The notes below the pieces were generated by a model. It saw nothing but the letters and a program-made list of their open reading frames with translations. It did no database searches and was not told the DNA's origin. A DNA stretch of 64,000 nucleotides from Edaphosphingomonas laterariae (GTDB lineage Bacteria > Pseudomonadota > Alphaproteobacteria > Sphingomonadales > Sphingomonadaceae): positions 1 to 64,000 of the forward strand of contig NZ_FZOS01000016.1 of the NCBI RefSeq assembly GCF_900188165.1, in the 5' to 3' direction. Position 1 is the first letter of the stretch, and every line of letters starts with the position of its first letter. The position numbers and the translations under genes are program-made. Of this stretch, positions 1 to 9,920 are shown one piece after another.

Positions 1-270
1 ATCCGACACGCCGATCCGCTCGCCCAACGCTGCCTCCCAAAAGCAGCCTTGAATCAATCCAGAGTCACGCCGTCAAGCTTTGTCCACGACGCCTAAAACC
101 GGGACAGTTTTTGGAATGGAATGTCGGTCGTCGCGTCGAAATGTTGCGAAACCGCGATCCGTTAGGAGAATTCAGGGTTAACGACATGGTGACACTTGGG
201 TTTTAGCATCAAGTCCTATACGGAAGCCTAAGCGTACGGGCGTATTGCGTACGCCGAGAGGGGTGGCAAA

Positions 271-876
271 GTGCTTAAATCCATGGTGGCTTCGAAGGCC
301 GCAAAGCTCATGGCAGCTTGCGTCTGTCCAGTCGTAGGGTCGGCAGCGCTGACCGTTTCCGTGCCGCAGGTGCGGGAGGCCGTGCATAAGGCAACGGCGC
401 CGCGGCAATATGCCAAGCCGAAGACGCGCGTGCGCAAGCCGGCGGCCGAGGTGGCGGCTGCGGCGATCGCGCCGTGCCCGACGGCTGTGCCCGTCGTCCT
501 GGCGGCGATGGAATTGCCGACCGATGCCACGCTGGCACCGCTGGACTTCGCCTCGCTCGATCCCAAGACGCTGCTTAACCCGCCGCGTGCGACGCCGTTC
601 GTTCCGCGGCCCACGGGTGTTGGCGGTGGCGGCGGTGGGGGCGGCAATCCGCCGGGTGGCGGCGAAGTGCCGCCGTCGCCTGAGCCGCCCGTGCCAGTGC
701 TGCCGGACGCCGCGACCTGGGCGCAGATGATCCTGGGCTTCGGCTTCATCGGTGGCGCGATGCGCTACAGCCGTCGCCGGCATTGGGAGCGGGGCGGCGG
801 CCTTGAGGCGGCGACGCCTGACGTGTCGGTCAGCTTCGGCCCGATCCGGCCGGAATCAGAACGGCCGTTCGCCTAA
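271..876 (+). CDS. PEPxxWA-CTERM-like secreted/anchored protein (variant tail)
   Basis: The predicted protein is about 201 aa from a GTG at 271; an ATG at 283 is an alternative start. The N-terminus is weakly hydrophobic and alanine-rich. A basic, Ala/Pro-rich middle follows, then a glycine run (about residues 117-124) and a Pro/Glu linker. The tail reads PDAATWAQM, a hydrophobic Gly-rich segment, and then RRR. This matches the layout of the PEPxxWA-CTERM sorting signal of sphingomonads, but PEPATWAMM has become PDAATWAQM, and about 30 residues follow the arginine cluster instead of the usual few. Function is unknown. The family is thought to be cut and anchored by an exosortase, which is not encoded here. 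The last 21 bp overlap the convergent CAP gene. Confidence 0.7.
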   Translation: MLKSMVASKAAKLMAACVCPVVGSAALTVSVPQVREAVHKATAPRQYAKPKTRVRKPAAEVAAAAIAPCPTAVPVVLAAMELPTDATLAPLDFASLDPKTLLNPPRATPFVPRPTGVGGGGGGGGNPPGGGEVPPSPEPPVPVLPDAATWAQMILGFGFIGGAMRYSRRRHWERGGGLEAATPDVSVSFGPIRPESERPFA

Positions 877-1410
877 CACATTGCCGCCTTCGCTGTAGCG
901 GCAGACAAGGAAGTCATCCTGTCTGCCGCGCACGACCGCGCAGCCGACATCGGTGGAGCTGCGCCACATCACCTGCGTGTAATGGGCAACGTCATCCAGC
1001 CGGTTGGTGCGGCTGTTGGCGGGAAAAACGCCGGCGCGGTAATTTTTCTTCTCGGCGATCCACAGGCCGACCATATCTTCTATAGAGTAGTAACCGCGCG
1101 TTCCGGCCCACAGATTTTCGCCCTGCGGGTCGGGATCATTGGGGTTGTCGGGATAGTGGACCAGATAGCCAACGCGCGTGAGGTGCCGGCCCCATGCCGC
1201 GGCATCGCGGGCAAGGCCCTCGTTCCAGGCGAGCGGGGGGATGCCGAGCATCGCGCGTTCGCGATTATGCGATGCCAGCAGGCGCTGGTCGCTATTGGCC
1301 GTCTGGTCGATCGCGCCCTGCAGCAACGGGCTTGCCGCCGCCAGCGCGACGAGCGCCAGCGTACGCGTTAACCTGCCCATCCTGCCCGATAATCCCGCCA
1401 TCGGCTCCAT
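856..1410 (-). CDS. CAP-domain (SCP/PR-1-like) secreted protein
   Basis: About 184 aa from the ATG at 1410; a GTG at 1422 and further in-frame ATGs are possible starts. An N-terminal signal peptide (Leu/Ala-rich core ending near LLQGA) is followed by a CAP domain. Visible hallmarks are HNRER, the LAWNEGLARDAAAWG helix, GENLWAG, the HYTQVMWRSS motif and CAVVRG. These are the conserved CAP signatures, including the two His and acidic residues of the cavity. Bacterial CAP proteins are exported and mostly of unknown biochemical role. The gene is monocistronic and converges on the PEP-CTERM-like gene. Family is certain; function is not. Confidence 0.88.
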   Translation of the reverse strand: MEPMAGLSGRMGRLTRTLALVALAAASPLLQGAIDQTANSDQRLLASHNRERAMLGIPPLAWNEGLARDAAAWGRHLTRVGYLVHYPDNPNDPDPQGENLWAGTRGYYSIEDMVGLWIAEKKNYRAGVFPANSRTNRLDDVAHYTQVMWRSSTDVGCAVVRGRQDDFLVCRYSEGGNVLGERPF

Positions 1411-1510
1411 CCTGCCTTTCACGCGGGACGGACGATGCCGGGCGACTGGTTGGCTAGCGGTTGGCGGATTTGGTGAACAAATCGTTCAACATCTTTGTGG
1501 TGTTTCGTGA

Positions 1511-1518
1511 TTAACCAT
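1511..1518 (+). promoter_or_regulatory. CtrA-type 8-mer TTAACCAT
   Basis: A perfect copy of the 8-mer TTAACCAT, which serves as a CtrA recognition half-site in Caulobacter-type alphaproteobacteria. It lies about 90 bp upstream of the phosphoesterase at 1606, in the same orientation. Assignment rests only on the motif. Confidence 0.35.
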
Positions 1519-1605
1519 CTTCGTGCTACGCCGGCTGCGGATGCGGCGATGTTCGGGCTGCTCCGGGTGCGTTGACGTTTCGATCACGGAGATTGGCACC
1601 TGGAT

Positions 1606-2367
1606 ATGCGGTCGCTCGCAAACAGCCTGATGCCCTGGCCCCGCCGCAGGCGGACCCCCACCATTCCCGATGGCCAGCGCGTCTGCGCGATCGGCGATAT
1701 CCATGGATGCCTCGACATATTGGGGCATCTGTTCGAACGGATCGACGCGGATCTGGAGGCGCGCGATGCCGGCGCCACGCAGATCGTGATCCTTGGCGAT
1801 TTCATCGATCGCGGACCGGACAGCGCGGCCGTGGTCGATCTGCTGCGCGCCTTCGATAGCGATCCCCACGTCACCGTTCTGATGGGCAATCACGAGGCGA
1901 TGGCGGTGGATGCCCTGCGCGGGCGGGCAGGCGCGATGGCGCAATGGCTGGCCATGGGCGGCGATGCGGCACTGGCGAGTTGGGGCGTGCCCCATCGGCT
2001 GCTGGACCAGGGCGACGTCGGCGCGATCGCCGAGGCTGCTGCCGCGCAGGTGCCGGGCGACGTGATCGACTGGCTGGAAGCGCTGCCGCATTATGTGGCG
2101 ATCGGTGACTATCTGTTCGTCCATGCCGGCGTCCGCCCCGGCGTTGCGCTGGAGGATCAGGAGCCGGGCGACCTGCTGTGGATCAGGGACGAGTTTCTCG
2201 ACAGCCGCGCCGATCATGGCCGGATGGTGATCCACGGCCACAGCGCGGAGGAGGATGTGAGCGAGCGCCGCAACCGGATCGGCATCGATACCGGTGCCTA
2301 TTGGACGGGGCGGCTCACCGCGCTTTGCCTGCAAGGCACGGAGCGCTGGCTGGTATCGACCGGCTGA
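1606..2367 (+). CDS. Calcineurin-type metallophosphoesterase, Ser/Thr phosphatase-like
   Basis: 253 aa. The dimetal phosphoesterase motifs are present in order: GDIHG (residues 30-34), GDFIDRG (64-70), GNHE (94-97), a VHAG block, and IHGH near residue 210 followed by RIGIDTGAYWTGRLTA. This is the PrpA/ApaH-like layout of bacterial PPP phosphatases, and all metal ligands are present. There is no signal peptide, so it should be cytoplasmic. It probably dephosphorylates proteins or small phosphoesters; the substrate cannot be read from sequence. A close paralog at 3559 sits on the far side of galE. The start is the first ATG of the frame; ATG 1630 is possible. Confidence 0.85.
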   Translation: MRSLANSLMPWPRRRRTPTIPDGQRVCAIGDIHGCLDILGHLFERIDADLEARDAGATQIVILGDFIDRGPDSAAVVDLLRAFDSDPHVTVLMGNHEAMAVDALRGRAGAMAQWLAMGGDAALASWGVPHRLLDQGDVGAIAEAAAAQVPGDVIDWLEALPHYVAIGDYLFVHAGVRPGVALEDQEPGDLLWIRDEFLDSRADHGRMVIHGHSAEEDVSERRNRIGIDTGAYWTGRLTALCLQGTERWLVSTG

Positions 2368-2380
2368 CCGGCTGACCATC

Positions 2381-2408
2381 CGGGCCGGCGCCGGGTCGAA
2401 CCGGCCCG
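2381..2408. terminator. GC-rich hairpin between convergent genes
   Basis: A perfect 8-bp inverted repeat (CGGGCCGG / CCGGCCCG) with a 12-nt loop lies between the converging phosphoesterase and galE. It could terminate from both sides. There is no clear T run. Confidence 0.45.
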
Positions 2409-2418
2409 CCGCCGGGCC

Positions 2419-3426
2419 TTAACGCTGCATATCGGCGAGATGCTGTTGCCAGCGCAGCGCATCGGCGACGATCCTGTCGAGATCGTCATATTGCGGCCGC
2501 CAGGGGAGCGTGGCGAGGATCGCGCCATTGTCCGCCACCAGCGCATCGGGATCGCCGGCACGGCGCGGCAGCATCTTGCGCGGGATCGGGCGGCCGACCG
2601 CGCGATCGACGGCATCGAGCACCTCGAGCACCGAATAGCCACGGCCATAGCCGCAGTTGAGCGTCAGGTTGGTGGTCGGATGATCGACCAGATATTGCAG
2701 GCAGGCGACATGCGCTGCGGCCAGATCGCTGACATGGATATAGTCGCGCACGCCGGTGCCGTCGGGCGTGGCATAATCGCTGCCGAACACCGCGACATGA
2801 TCGCGCTGGCCGCTAACCGCTTCGGCGGCGACCTTGATGAGATGGGTGGCCCCCGCGGTCGACTGACCCGAACGGCCCTGCGGGTCCGCCCCTGCGACGT
2901 TGAAGTAGCGTAATGCGCCATAGTTGATGGGGTGGGCGGCGGCGACATCGCGCAGCATCCATTCGGTCATCAGCTTCGACGAACCATAAGGGTTGATCGG
3001 CACCTGCGCCGCATCCTCGCGGATCGGGGTCGCGCGCGGGATGCCATAGGTGGCCGCCGTGGACGAAAAGATGAAATGGCGCACGCCACCCGCCACCGCG
3101 CTTTCGATCAATGCGCGCGAGGCGGCGGTGTTGTTGCGATAATATTTGAGCGGATCCACGACCGATTCGGGCACCACCACCGATCCCGCAAAATGGAGGA
3201 TCGCACCGACGCCATGATCGGCGATCACGCGGCGGACCAGCGCGTCATCCTCCACCGCGCCTTCGACGAAGGTGGCGCGGGCATCCACCGCCCAGCGAAA
3301 TCCCGTGACCAGATTGTCGAGCACCACCACCGACCAGCCGGAATCGAGCAGCGCCAGCACGGCATGGCTGCCGATATAACCGGCTCCGCCCGTCACCATC
3401 ACTGTCGGCCGATTTGTGTTTGTCAT
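2419..3426 (-). CDS. galE: UDP-glucose 4-epimerase
   Basis: 335 aa, the usual length for GalE, which interconverts UDP-glucose and UDP-galactose. It is an extended short-chain dehydrogenase. The NAD-binding GGAGYIGS lies at residues 13-20, SST near 121-123, and catalytic Tyr147/Lys151 sit in PYGSSK. GalE-typical blocks follow: RYFNVAGADP, GTGVRDYIHVSDLA and CGYGRGYSV. The product feeds galactose-containing exopolysaccharide or LPS. It stands alone between two plus-strand phosphoesterase paralogs. The ATG at 3426 is preceded by an AAGG-like ribosome site. Confidence 0.93.
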   Translation of the reverse strand: MTNTNRPTVMVTGGAGYIGSHAVLALLDSGWSVVVLDNLVTGFRWAVDARATFVEGAVEDDALVRRVIADHGVGAILHFAGSVVVPESVVDPLKYYRNNTAASRALIESAVAGGVRHFIFSSTAATYGIPRATPIREDAAQVPINPYGSSKLMTEWMLRDVAAAHPINYGALRYFNVAGADPQGRSGQSTAGATHLIKVAAEAVSGQRDHVAVFGSDYATPDGTGVRDYIHVSDLAAAHVACLQYLVDHPTTNLTLNCGYGRGYSVLEVLDAVDRAVGRPIPRKMLPRRAGDPDALVADNGAILATLPWRPQYDDLDRIVADALRWQQHLADMQR

Positions 3427-3558
3427 TCGGTGTGCCTTTCGCTGTGCGCGTTGGTCTATGCCTAATTTGGCGGGAAAGCGTTAGGTTGTTACGGTGCGTT
3501 GGATTATTTCAGTGGCGATGCATGCGGCGGATCGTGGCGCGGGAGCGCCGAGTAGGCA

Positions 3559-4392
3559 GTGGCGATGAACCTCTTTCCCTTTCGACGGCGCAAGGCGCGC
3601 CGACAACCGGAACGGCGCGTGGCGAGTGGCCCGGCCGGCAGCCGCTGTTATGCGATCGGCGATGTGCATGGTTGTATCGACCAGCTGGCCGATTTGCTGG
3701 GCCAGATCGGCACCGATCATCTGAAGCGCGGCAGTGACGCGAAGGCCTATGTGGTGCTGCTGGGCGACCTCATCGATCGCGGCCCCGATTCGCGGGGCGT
3801 GGTCGAACTGCTGCGCAACCAGCCGCTCGCCGGTCTGCAATTCGTCTTCCTGGCCGGCAATCACGAAGAATTCCTGCTCCGCATCCTCGACGGCGAAAGC
3901 TGGCTGCTACCCAACTGGCTGCAATATGGCGGGCTGGCCTGCGCGCACAGCTATGGCGTCGATGTCGCCGCGATGCTCGATTCCACCGACGACGAGGCGA
4001 TGACGGCGATGTTGCGCGGGCATATTCCCGACGAGCATGTCAGCTTCCTGCGTGGCTTTGGCGATGGCTTTCGCTTCGGCGATTATCTGTTCGTCCATGC
4101 CGGCATCCGGCCCGGCGTGCCGATCGACGAACAGGCGGTCGACGATCTGCGCTGGATTCGCGAGGATTTTCTGGATTTCGAGGAGGATCACGGCGTCGTC
4201 GTGGTCCACGGGCACACGATCTGCGATGAGCCGGACGAGCAGTTCAACCGCATCGGCATCGACACCGGCGCCTATCGCACCGGCCGGCTGACCGCGATCG
4301 GCATCGAGGGCGAGGAGCGCTGGTTCCTGAGCGCGCATCGCGGGGAAGCGGAACGCTCCTTCCGCTGGGGCGAATGGCGGCAGCGCCGCTGA
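3559..4392 (+). CDS. Calcineurin-type metallophosphoesterase (paralog of the one at 1606)
   Basis: 277 aa from GTG 3559, or 275 from ATG 3565. Motifs are GDVHG (residues 34-38), GDLIDRGPDS, GNHEEF, FVHAGIRPG and VVHGH, then RIGIDTGAYRTGRLTAIGIEG. The C-terminal half resembles the 1606 gene almost block for block, so the two are clearly paralogs. The N-terminus begins with an amphipathic basic stretch (FPFRRRKARR), which hints at peripheral membrane contact. It is expected to be a cytoplasmic PPP-type phosphatase. The substrate is unknown. Confidence 0.85.
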   Translation: MAMNLFPFRRRKARRQPERRVASGPAGSRCYAIGDVHGCIDQLADLLGQIGTDHLKRGSDAKAYVVLLGDLIDRGPDSRGVVELLRNQPLAGLQFVFLAGNHEEFLLRILDGESWLLPNWLQYGGLACAHSYGVDVAAMLDSTDDEAMTAMLRGHIPDEHVSFLRGFGDGFRFGDYLFVHAGIRPGVPIDEQAVDDLRWIREDFLDFEEDHGVVVVHGHTICDEPDEQFNRIGIDTGAYRTGRLTAIGIEGEERWFLSAHRGEAERSFRWGEWRQRR

Positions 4393-4417
4393 TCCGCGCG
4401 GCGGGCGCCGATCGCGC

Positions 4418-4807
4418 TCAGCCGAAGGTGACGTAGATTTCCGCCTCGATCACCCAGTCTGCGCCGATGCGCCGCCATTTCGCGCTATACTCGCCGGACG
4501 CGACCGGCGCTCCGCCATGTGCGGGCACGCCCTGCCAGCGCCCCTGTTCGAGCGCGATCGGCTCGACTTCGGAAACGCGGATGGTGTCTGGCGTGCGCGA
4601 GTAGACGGTGCGGTCGGAGGCCGCGAACTCACGCTTCCAGGCGATCAGCTGCGCCTTGCGGCCGGAGATGACGGCGCTGTCGGTGCCGGTGACGAGGAAG
4701 ACACCCGGCGCGAGGATCGGGCCGATGGCATCGAGATCGGTATCGGCGAGCGCGCGGTTGAACGCGGCGCGGCGCAGGCGGATGGCGAGATCGGCGGGCT
4801 CAGCCAT
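4418..4807 (-). CDS. DUF4440 / SnoaL-like (NTF2-fold) protein
   Basis: 129 aa from ATG 4807; a TTG at 4831 would add eight residues. The pattern fits DUF4440: an N-terminal helix RAAFNRALADTDLDAIGPILAPGVFLVTG, then strands containing VISGRKA, a central YSRTPDTIRVS and a C-terminal EYSAKWRRIGADWVIEAEIY. Members are small NTF2-like cone-shaped proteins, often of unknown function and sometimes polyketide-cyclase or isomerase relatives. It follows folP on the same strand after 33 bp, so co-transcription is likely, but a folate role is not indicated. Confidence 0.75.
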   Translation of the reverse strand: MAEPADLAIRLRRAAFNRALADTDLDAIGPILAPGVFLVTGTDSAVISGRKAQLIAWKREFAASDRTVYSRTPDTIRVSEVEPIALEQGRWQGVPAHGGAPVASGEYSAKWRRIGADWVIEAEIYVTFG

Positions 4808-4840
4808 GATGGGACATCCGGGTGATGCCAATGCGCGCGT

Positions 4841-5953
4841 TCATTGCGGGCTCAACGCCTCGTCGCGCATGCCGCGCCACACCTTCAGCGCCTGCACGGT
4901 TTCGGCGACATCGTGGACGCGGATCAGCTGGCAGCCGGCATTGGCGCCGGCGAGCGCGAGGGCGAGCGAACCGGGCAGGCGGCGATCGGCCGGGGCCTCG
5001 TCCGCCAGCGCGCCGATCAGCCGCTTGCGGCTGGCGCCGAGCAGCACGGGACAGCCAAGGCCGTGAAACAAGGCGAGGCCGTTCAGGATCGCAAGATTGT
5101 GCCGCACGCTCTTGCCGAAGCCGATGCCCGGATCGACGATGATCCGCGCGCGCGGGATGCCGGCGGCCTCGGCTGCGGCGATGCGCGCCTCCAGCCAGTC
5201 ATAGACCTCGATCAGCGCATCGCCGTAGCGCGGATCATCCTGCATGGTCTGCGGATCGCCCTGATGGTGCATCAGCACGACCGGGCAGCCGGCGGCGGCG
5301 ACCACGGCGCGCGCGCGTTCGTCCCACAGCAGCGCGGACACGTCGTTGACGATATGCGCGCCGGCGGCGAGCGTTGCTTCCATCACGGCGGCCTTGCGCG
5401 TGTCGATCGACACGGCGGTGCCGGCGCGCGCGAGCCGTTCGATCACCGGCACGGTGCGCGCGATCTCGTCGCCTTCCCACACCGTCGTCGCGCCGGGGCG
5501 GGTGGATTCACCGCCCACATCGATGATCGCGGCACCGGCGGCCGCCATCGCGACGCCGGCATCGGCCGCGCTGGCCGGATCGTCGACATAAGCGCCACCG
5601 TCCGAAAAGCTGTCCGGCGTCATGTTGAGGATCGCCATCACCTGCGGCTGGTCGAGCCGGATGGTGCGATCGCCGCACTGAAGATGCGGGCGGGGGGCGG
5701 TGAGGCGGGCGATCGTGCCGCGCGCCGCCTCCGCCTGGGCGGGGCTGAGCGTGGCGAGGAGAGCGTCCAGCCGCTCGACGGGGACCAGTTGGTCCGCGAC
5801 ACGGCGCCCGCCTTCGATCGCGATCACGTCGACAGCGGAAAACCACAGCATCCCGCCCGCCAGCCGCAACGCCTGCCCGTCGCGATCGAAGGGCGCCGCA
5901 ATGAAGGCGGTGGGGCGGAAATAGAGGCGGGCGGCGAGGGAGATTTGGGTCAT
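4841..5953 (-). CDS. folP: Dihydropteroate synthase
   Basis: 370 aa. The enzyme joins p-aminobenzoate to dihydropterin pyrophosphate in folate synthesis and is the sulfonamide target. DHPS motifs run from about residue 105: ILNMTPDSFSDGG, GGESTRPGA, SIDTRKA, IVNDVSAL, the DPGIGFGKS loop, GASRKR and RVHDV. The core is normal, but about 100 extra residues precede it compared with E. coli-type enzymes of roughly 280 aa. This extension contains no motif I recognise. The start gives a continuous frame with no frameshift. Confidence 0.93.
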   Translation of the reverse strand: MTQISLAARLYFRPTAFIAAPFDRDGQALRLAGGMLWFSAVDVIAIEGGRRVADQLVPVERLDALLATLSPAQAEAARGTIARLTAPRPHLQCGDRTIRLDQPQVMAILNMTPDSFSDGGAYVDDPASAADAGVAMAAAGAAIIDVGGESTRPGATTVWEGDEIARTVPVIERLARAGTAVSIDTRKAAVMEATLAAGAHIVNDVSALLWDERARAVVAAAGCPVVLMHHQGDPQTMQDDPRYGDALIEVYDWLEARIAAAEAAGIPRARIIVDPGIGFGKSVRHNLAILNGLALFHGLGCPVLLGASRKRLIGALADEAPADRRLPGSLALALAGANAGCQLIRVHDVAETVQALKVWRGMRDEALSPQ

Positions 5954-6185
5954 GCTACCGCTTTAGACTGCTGGTGGGGGGCGGCGAAAGATCGCCGCGC
6001 GTCCTGCAAAGTTGAGGAAGTTGAGATGTGCCATGGCGTTGGGCCCCGCCGCATCGAGGTTCCAGCAAATGGCCGTGGCGGCGTTGAATTTTGTATTTTG
6101 GCACGGGTTTCCGCTTACCACCGGCCGCTGACTGTAGGACAGCCTTGACCCGGCGGCGCAGGCAGGAGGGCGTGGTAGCATTGCC

Positions 6186-7025
6186 TCAATTTTCGATCCG
6201 ATCGCGCGGTCGTATCGTGATCATCCACATATCCGGAACGGCACCAAGGCGCAGCGGCAAAAGGCTCGTGCCGAGGCCGGCGCCGACGATGAGTTGTTTT
6301 GACGCTTCACGGATGTGTCCGCAGGCATAGCGATCGCCATAGGCCGACATATAGCTGAGGGCACCAACCAGCGGCAGCCGGATTTGGCCGCAATGCGTGT
6401 GCCCGGCGACCATCAGCCCGATCGATGGCGGCACATCAGGGAACGGATCCGGGCTATGGCTTATCAGTATCGGTGTACCCTTCATGGCTGCCATGCTGCG
6501 TAGCGTAGCCGGAAGATCGTCGTTGCCGGTGAAGGCGTCGTCTATTCCGCCGATCACCAACGGCCCTGCTTGAGCGGCGTTGTTATCGAGCACATGGACG
6601 CCTGCGCGCGCCAGTTCATAGCGCGCCTCGTCGGCATCGCGCCAATGATCATGGTTGCCGAGGACAGCAAACGCGCCGAGCCGGGTCTTCAAACGACCGA
6701 GTGGGGCAATCGCGTCTCGCAGAGAAAAAGTGCGTGTCGCTATTCTTTTGTCGCTCACCAGATCGCCGGCAATCAATACGGCATCGGGGTGCAGCGCATT
6801 GATCTGCCCGACGATGCGGGAAAGCCGGGTGGGCGTCATATCCGGCCCTGCCACATGGATGTCGGAGATCAGCAGCAGCCGGAGCGGCGGCAGCCCACTA
6901 TCCGGCGGCAGCAGTGGCACGTCCGCCTGCCTGACGATCGGATCGGTGATGGCTGTCCAATAGCACCATCCGATCACGGCCACGCCCAAGGCAATCGCAG
7001 ATGAAGCGATGTGCCAGAACCGCAC
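6186..7025 (-). CDS. Membrane-anchored metallophosphoesterase, YaeI-like
   Basis: 279 aa. One N-terminal hydrophobic segment (residues 5-25) would serve as signal anchor. Then come the phosphoesterase motifs SDIH, GDLVSD, LGNHDHW, ISHSPDPFPD and GHTHCGQIRLP. GHTHCGQ and SHSPD are typical of the YaeI/YkuE branch, whose characterised members hydrolyse lipid-A-pathway or other lipid-linked nucleotides. No neighbour supports a specific substrate. It belongs to a different branch from the two PPP-like enzymes at 1606 and 3559. Confidence 0.85.
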   Translation of the reverse strand: MRFWHIASSAIALGVAVIGWCYWTAITDPIVRQADVPLLPPDSGLPPLRLLLISDIHVAGPDMTPTRLSRIVGQINALHPDAVLIAGDLVSDKRIATRTFSLRDAIAPLGRLKTRLGAFAVLGNHDHWRDADEARYELARAGVHVLDNNAAQAGPLVIGGIDDAFTGNDDLPATLRSMAAMKGTPILISHSPDPFPDVPPSIGLMVAGHTHCGQIRLPLVGALSYMSAYGDRYACGHIREASKQLIVGAGLGTSLLPLRLGAVPDMWMITIRPRDRIEN

Positions 7026-7131
7026 GGATCAGGCCTGCATTACGCCATGCCGGCGGTCCAGCCCGGCGGTCATTGGCACGGGAGGCGGCCCGAAGACCGC
7101 CAGCCATTGAGCATTTTCCAAGATCTGGACT

Positions 7132-8464
<1,333 letters not shown>

Positions 8465-8466
<2 letters not shown>

Positions 8467-9070
8467 ACAGTGGTAAAAAATATTGTGCGACCGGCGCAAA
8501 GCTGCGCCGATGGAGCGGAGTAGGGCCGAGCCGGCCCAAAGCATCGAGGTGCTGGCGCGATCCGTAGCCCTTGTTCGAGGCCCAGCCATAGCCCGGATGA
8601 TCGCGATCATAATCGAGCATCATCGCGTCGCGCGTCTGCTTGGCGATGATCGAGGCGGCCGCGATCGAGAGGCTGCGCGCATCGCCGCCGACGATCGCCT
8701 GCGACGGGTGCGCCCAGCGCGGGCAGCGATTGCCGTCGACGAGGATCATGCCCGGCGCCTGCCCGAGCGCGGCGACGGCGCGTTCCATGGCGAGCATCGA
8801 CGCCCAGAGGATGTTGATCGTGTCGATTTCCTCCACCGTGGCGATGCCGACGCCGACCAGGGCGACTTCGCGGATTTCGGCGCAGAGCCGGGTGCGGGCC
8901 TTTTCGCCGAGTTTCTTGGAATCGTCGATGCCGGCGGGGATGCGGGCGCGATCGAGGATCACGGCGGCCGCGACGACCGGCCCGGCGAGCGGACCGCGCC
9001 CGGCTTCGTCCACCCCGGCGACGGGGCCGGGATGAGCAAGTTCGAGATCGAAATTGGGGCCGTTGCTCAA
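8465..9070 (-). CDS. rnhB: Ribonuclease HII
   Basis: 201 aa. It degrades the RNA strand of RNA-DNA hybrids and nicks at misincorporated ribonucleotides. The N-terminal catalytic motif is [15 protein letters not shown] with the acidic DE pair. DSKKLGEK, the VDGN block and [12 protein letters not shown] (basic and acidic active-site residues), then a C-terminal [15 protein letters not shown], match the type 2 RNase H family throughout. Length is standard. It is upstream of ccrM on the same strand; thiD and glmM lie further upstream, 16 bp before it, and may form one transcript with it. Confidence 0.95.
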
Positions 9071-9086
9071 CGGGCCGGTCCCGGCA

Positions 9087-9920
9087 TCAGGCGAGCCCGC
9101 TCATCACATCGAACGGCACGCCGCCCAGTGCGTGACCCATCGGGCCGTGGCCGGCGCCAAGGCCGGGCGCGGCGGCGAGCGCGGCGCGCAGATAATCGCG
9201 CGCGCGATCGACCGAAAGCTGCAGCGCCAGCCCCGTGGCAAGGCCGGTGGCGATGCCGCTGGCGAGCGTGCAGCCGGTGCCGTGGCTGTTGCGCGTTTCG
9301 ATCCGGTCGTTCCAATATTCGACGACCGCGCCTTCGTGGACGAGGAGATCGCCCACCATCTCGCGCCCGTTACGCAGCACCGGCGGCAAGTGGCCGCCCT
9401 TGGCGAGCACCGCGCAGCCATGGGTTTCGAACAAGCGCGTCGCCGCGATCGCGGCTTCGGCCATGCTGGTGACGGGCAGGCCGGTGAGCGCCGCGAGTTC
9501 CGGCGCATTGGGGGTCGCGACCGTCGCGATCTTCATCAGCCGGGCGAAGGCGGCGATGGTCGCTTCGTCGGCAAGCACCGCGCCACTGGATGCGATCATC
9601 ACCGGATCGAACACGATCGGCACATCGCCCATCGCTTCCAGCCGGTCGGCGACGGCGCTGGCAGTTTCGGCCGATCCGATCATCCCGATCTTCACCGCGT
9701 CCACGCCGATATCGGCGGCGACCGCGTCGATCTGCGCGATCACCATGTCGGTGGGGACGGGGTGGACGGCGGTCACGCCCAGCGTGTTCTGGGCAGTGAT
9801 CGCCGCGATCGCGGTCATCGGGTGGCCGCCCAGCATGGTGACGGTGCGGATATCCGCCTGGATGCCTGCGCCGCCGCCTGAATCGGAACCGGCGATGATG
9901 AGGACGCGCGCGATCGTCAT
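9087..9920 (-). CDS. thiD: Hydroxymethylpyrimidine/phosphomethylpyrimidine kinase
   Basis: 277 aa. A ribokinase-fold kinase that phosphorylates HMP and HMP-phosphate for thiamine synthesis. The N-terminal substrate/nucleotide motif [38 protein letters not shown] and the anion hole/catalytic [11 protein letters not shown] are all present. Length is typical of ThiD. Its start overlaps the glmM stop by 4 bp, indicating translational coupling. No TPP riboswitch signature is visible ahead of it, which fits an internal operon position. Confidence 0.95.
   Translation of the reverse strand: MTIARVLIIAGSDSGGGAGIQADIRTVTMLGGHPMTAIAAITAQNTLGVTAVHPVPTDMVIAQIDAVAADIGVDAVKIGMIGSAETASAVADRLEAMGDVPIVFDPVMIASSGAVLADEATIAAFARLMKIATVATPNAPELAALTGLPVTSMAEAAIAATRLFETHGCAVLAKGGHLPPVLRNGREMVGDLLVHEGAVVEYWNDRIETRNSHGTGCTLASGIATGLATGLALQLSVDRARDYLRAALAAAPGLGAGHGPMGHALGGVPFDVMSGLA

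Noticed and set aside
1-270. Left-edge sequence before the first gene
   Set aside because: No coding frame with family features and no clear promoter motif; only a plausible leader for the gene at 271.
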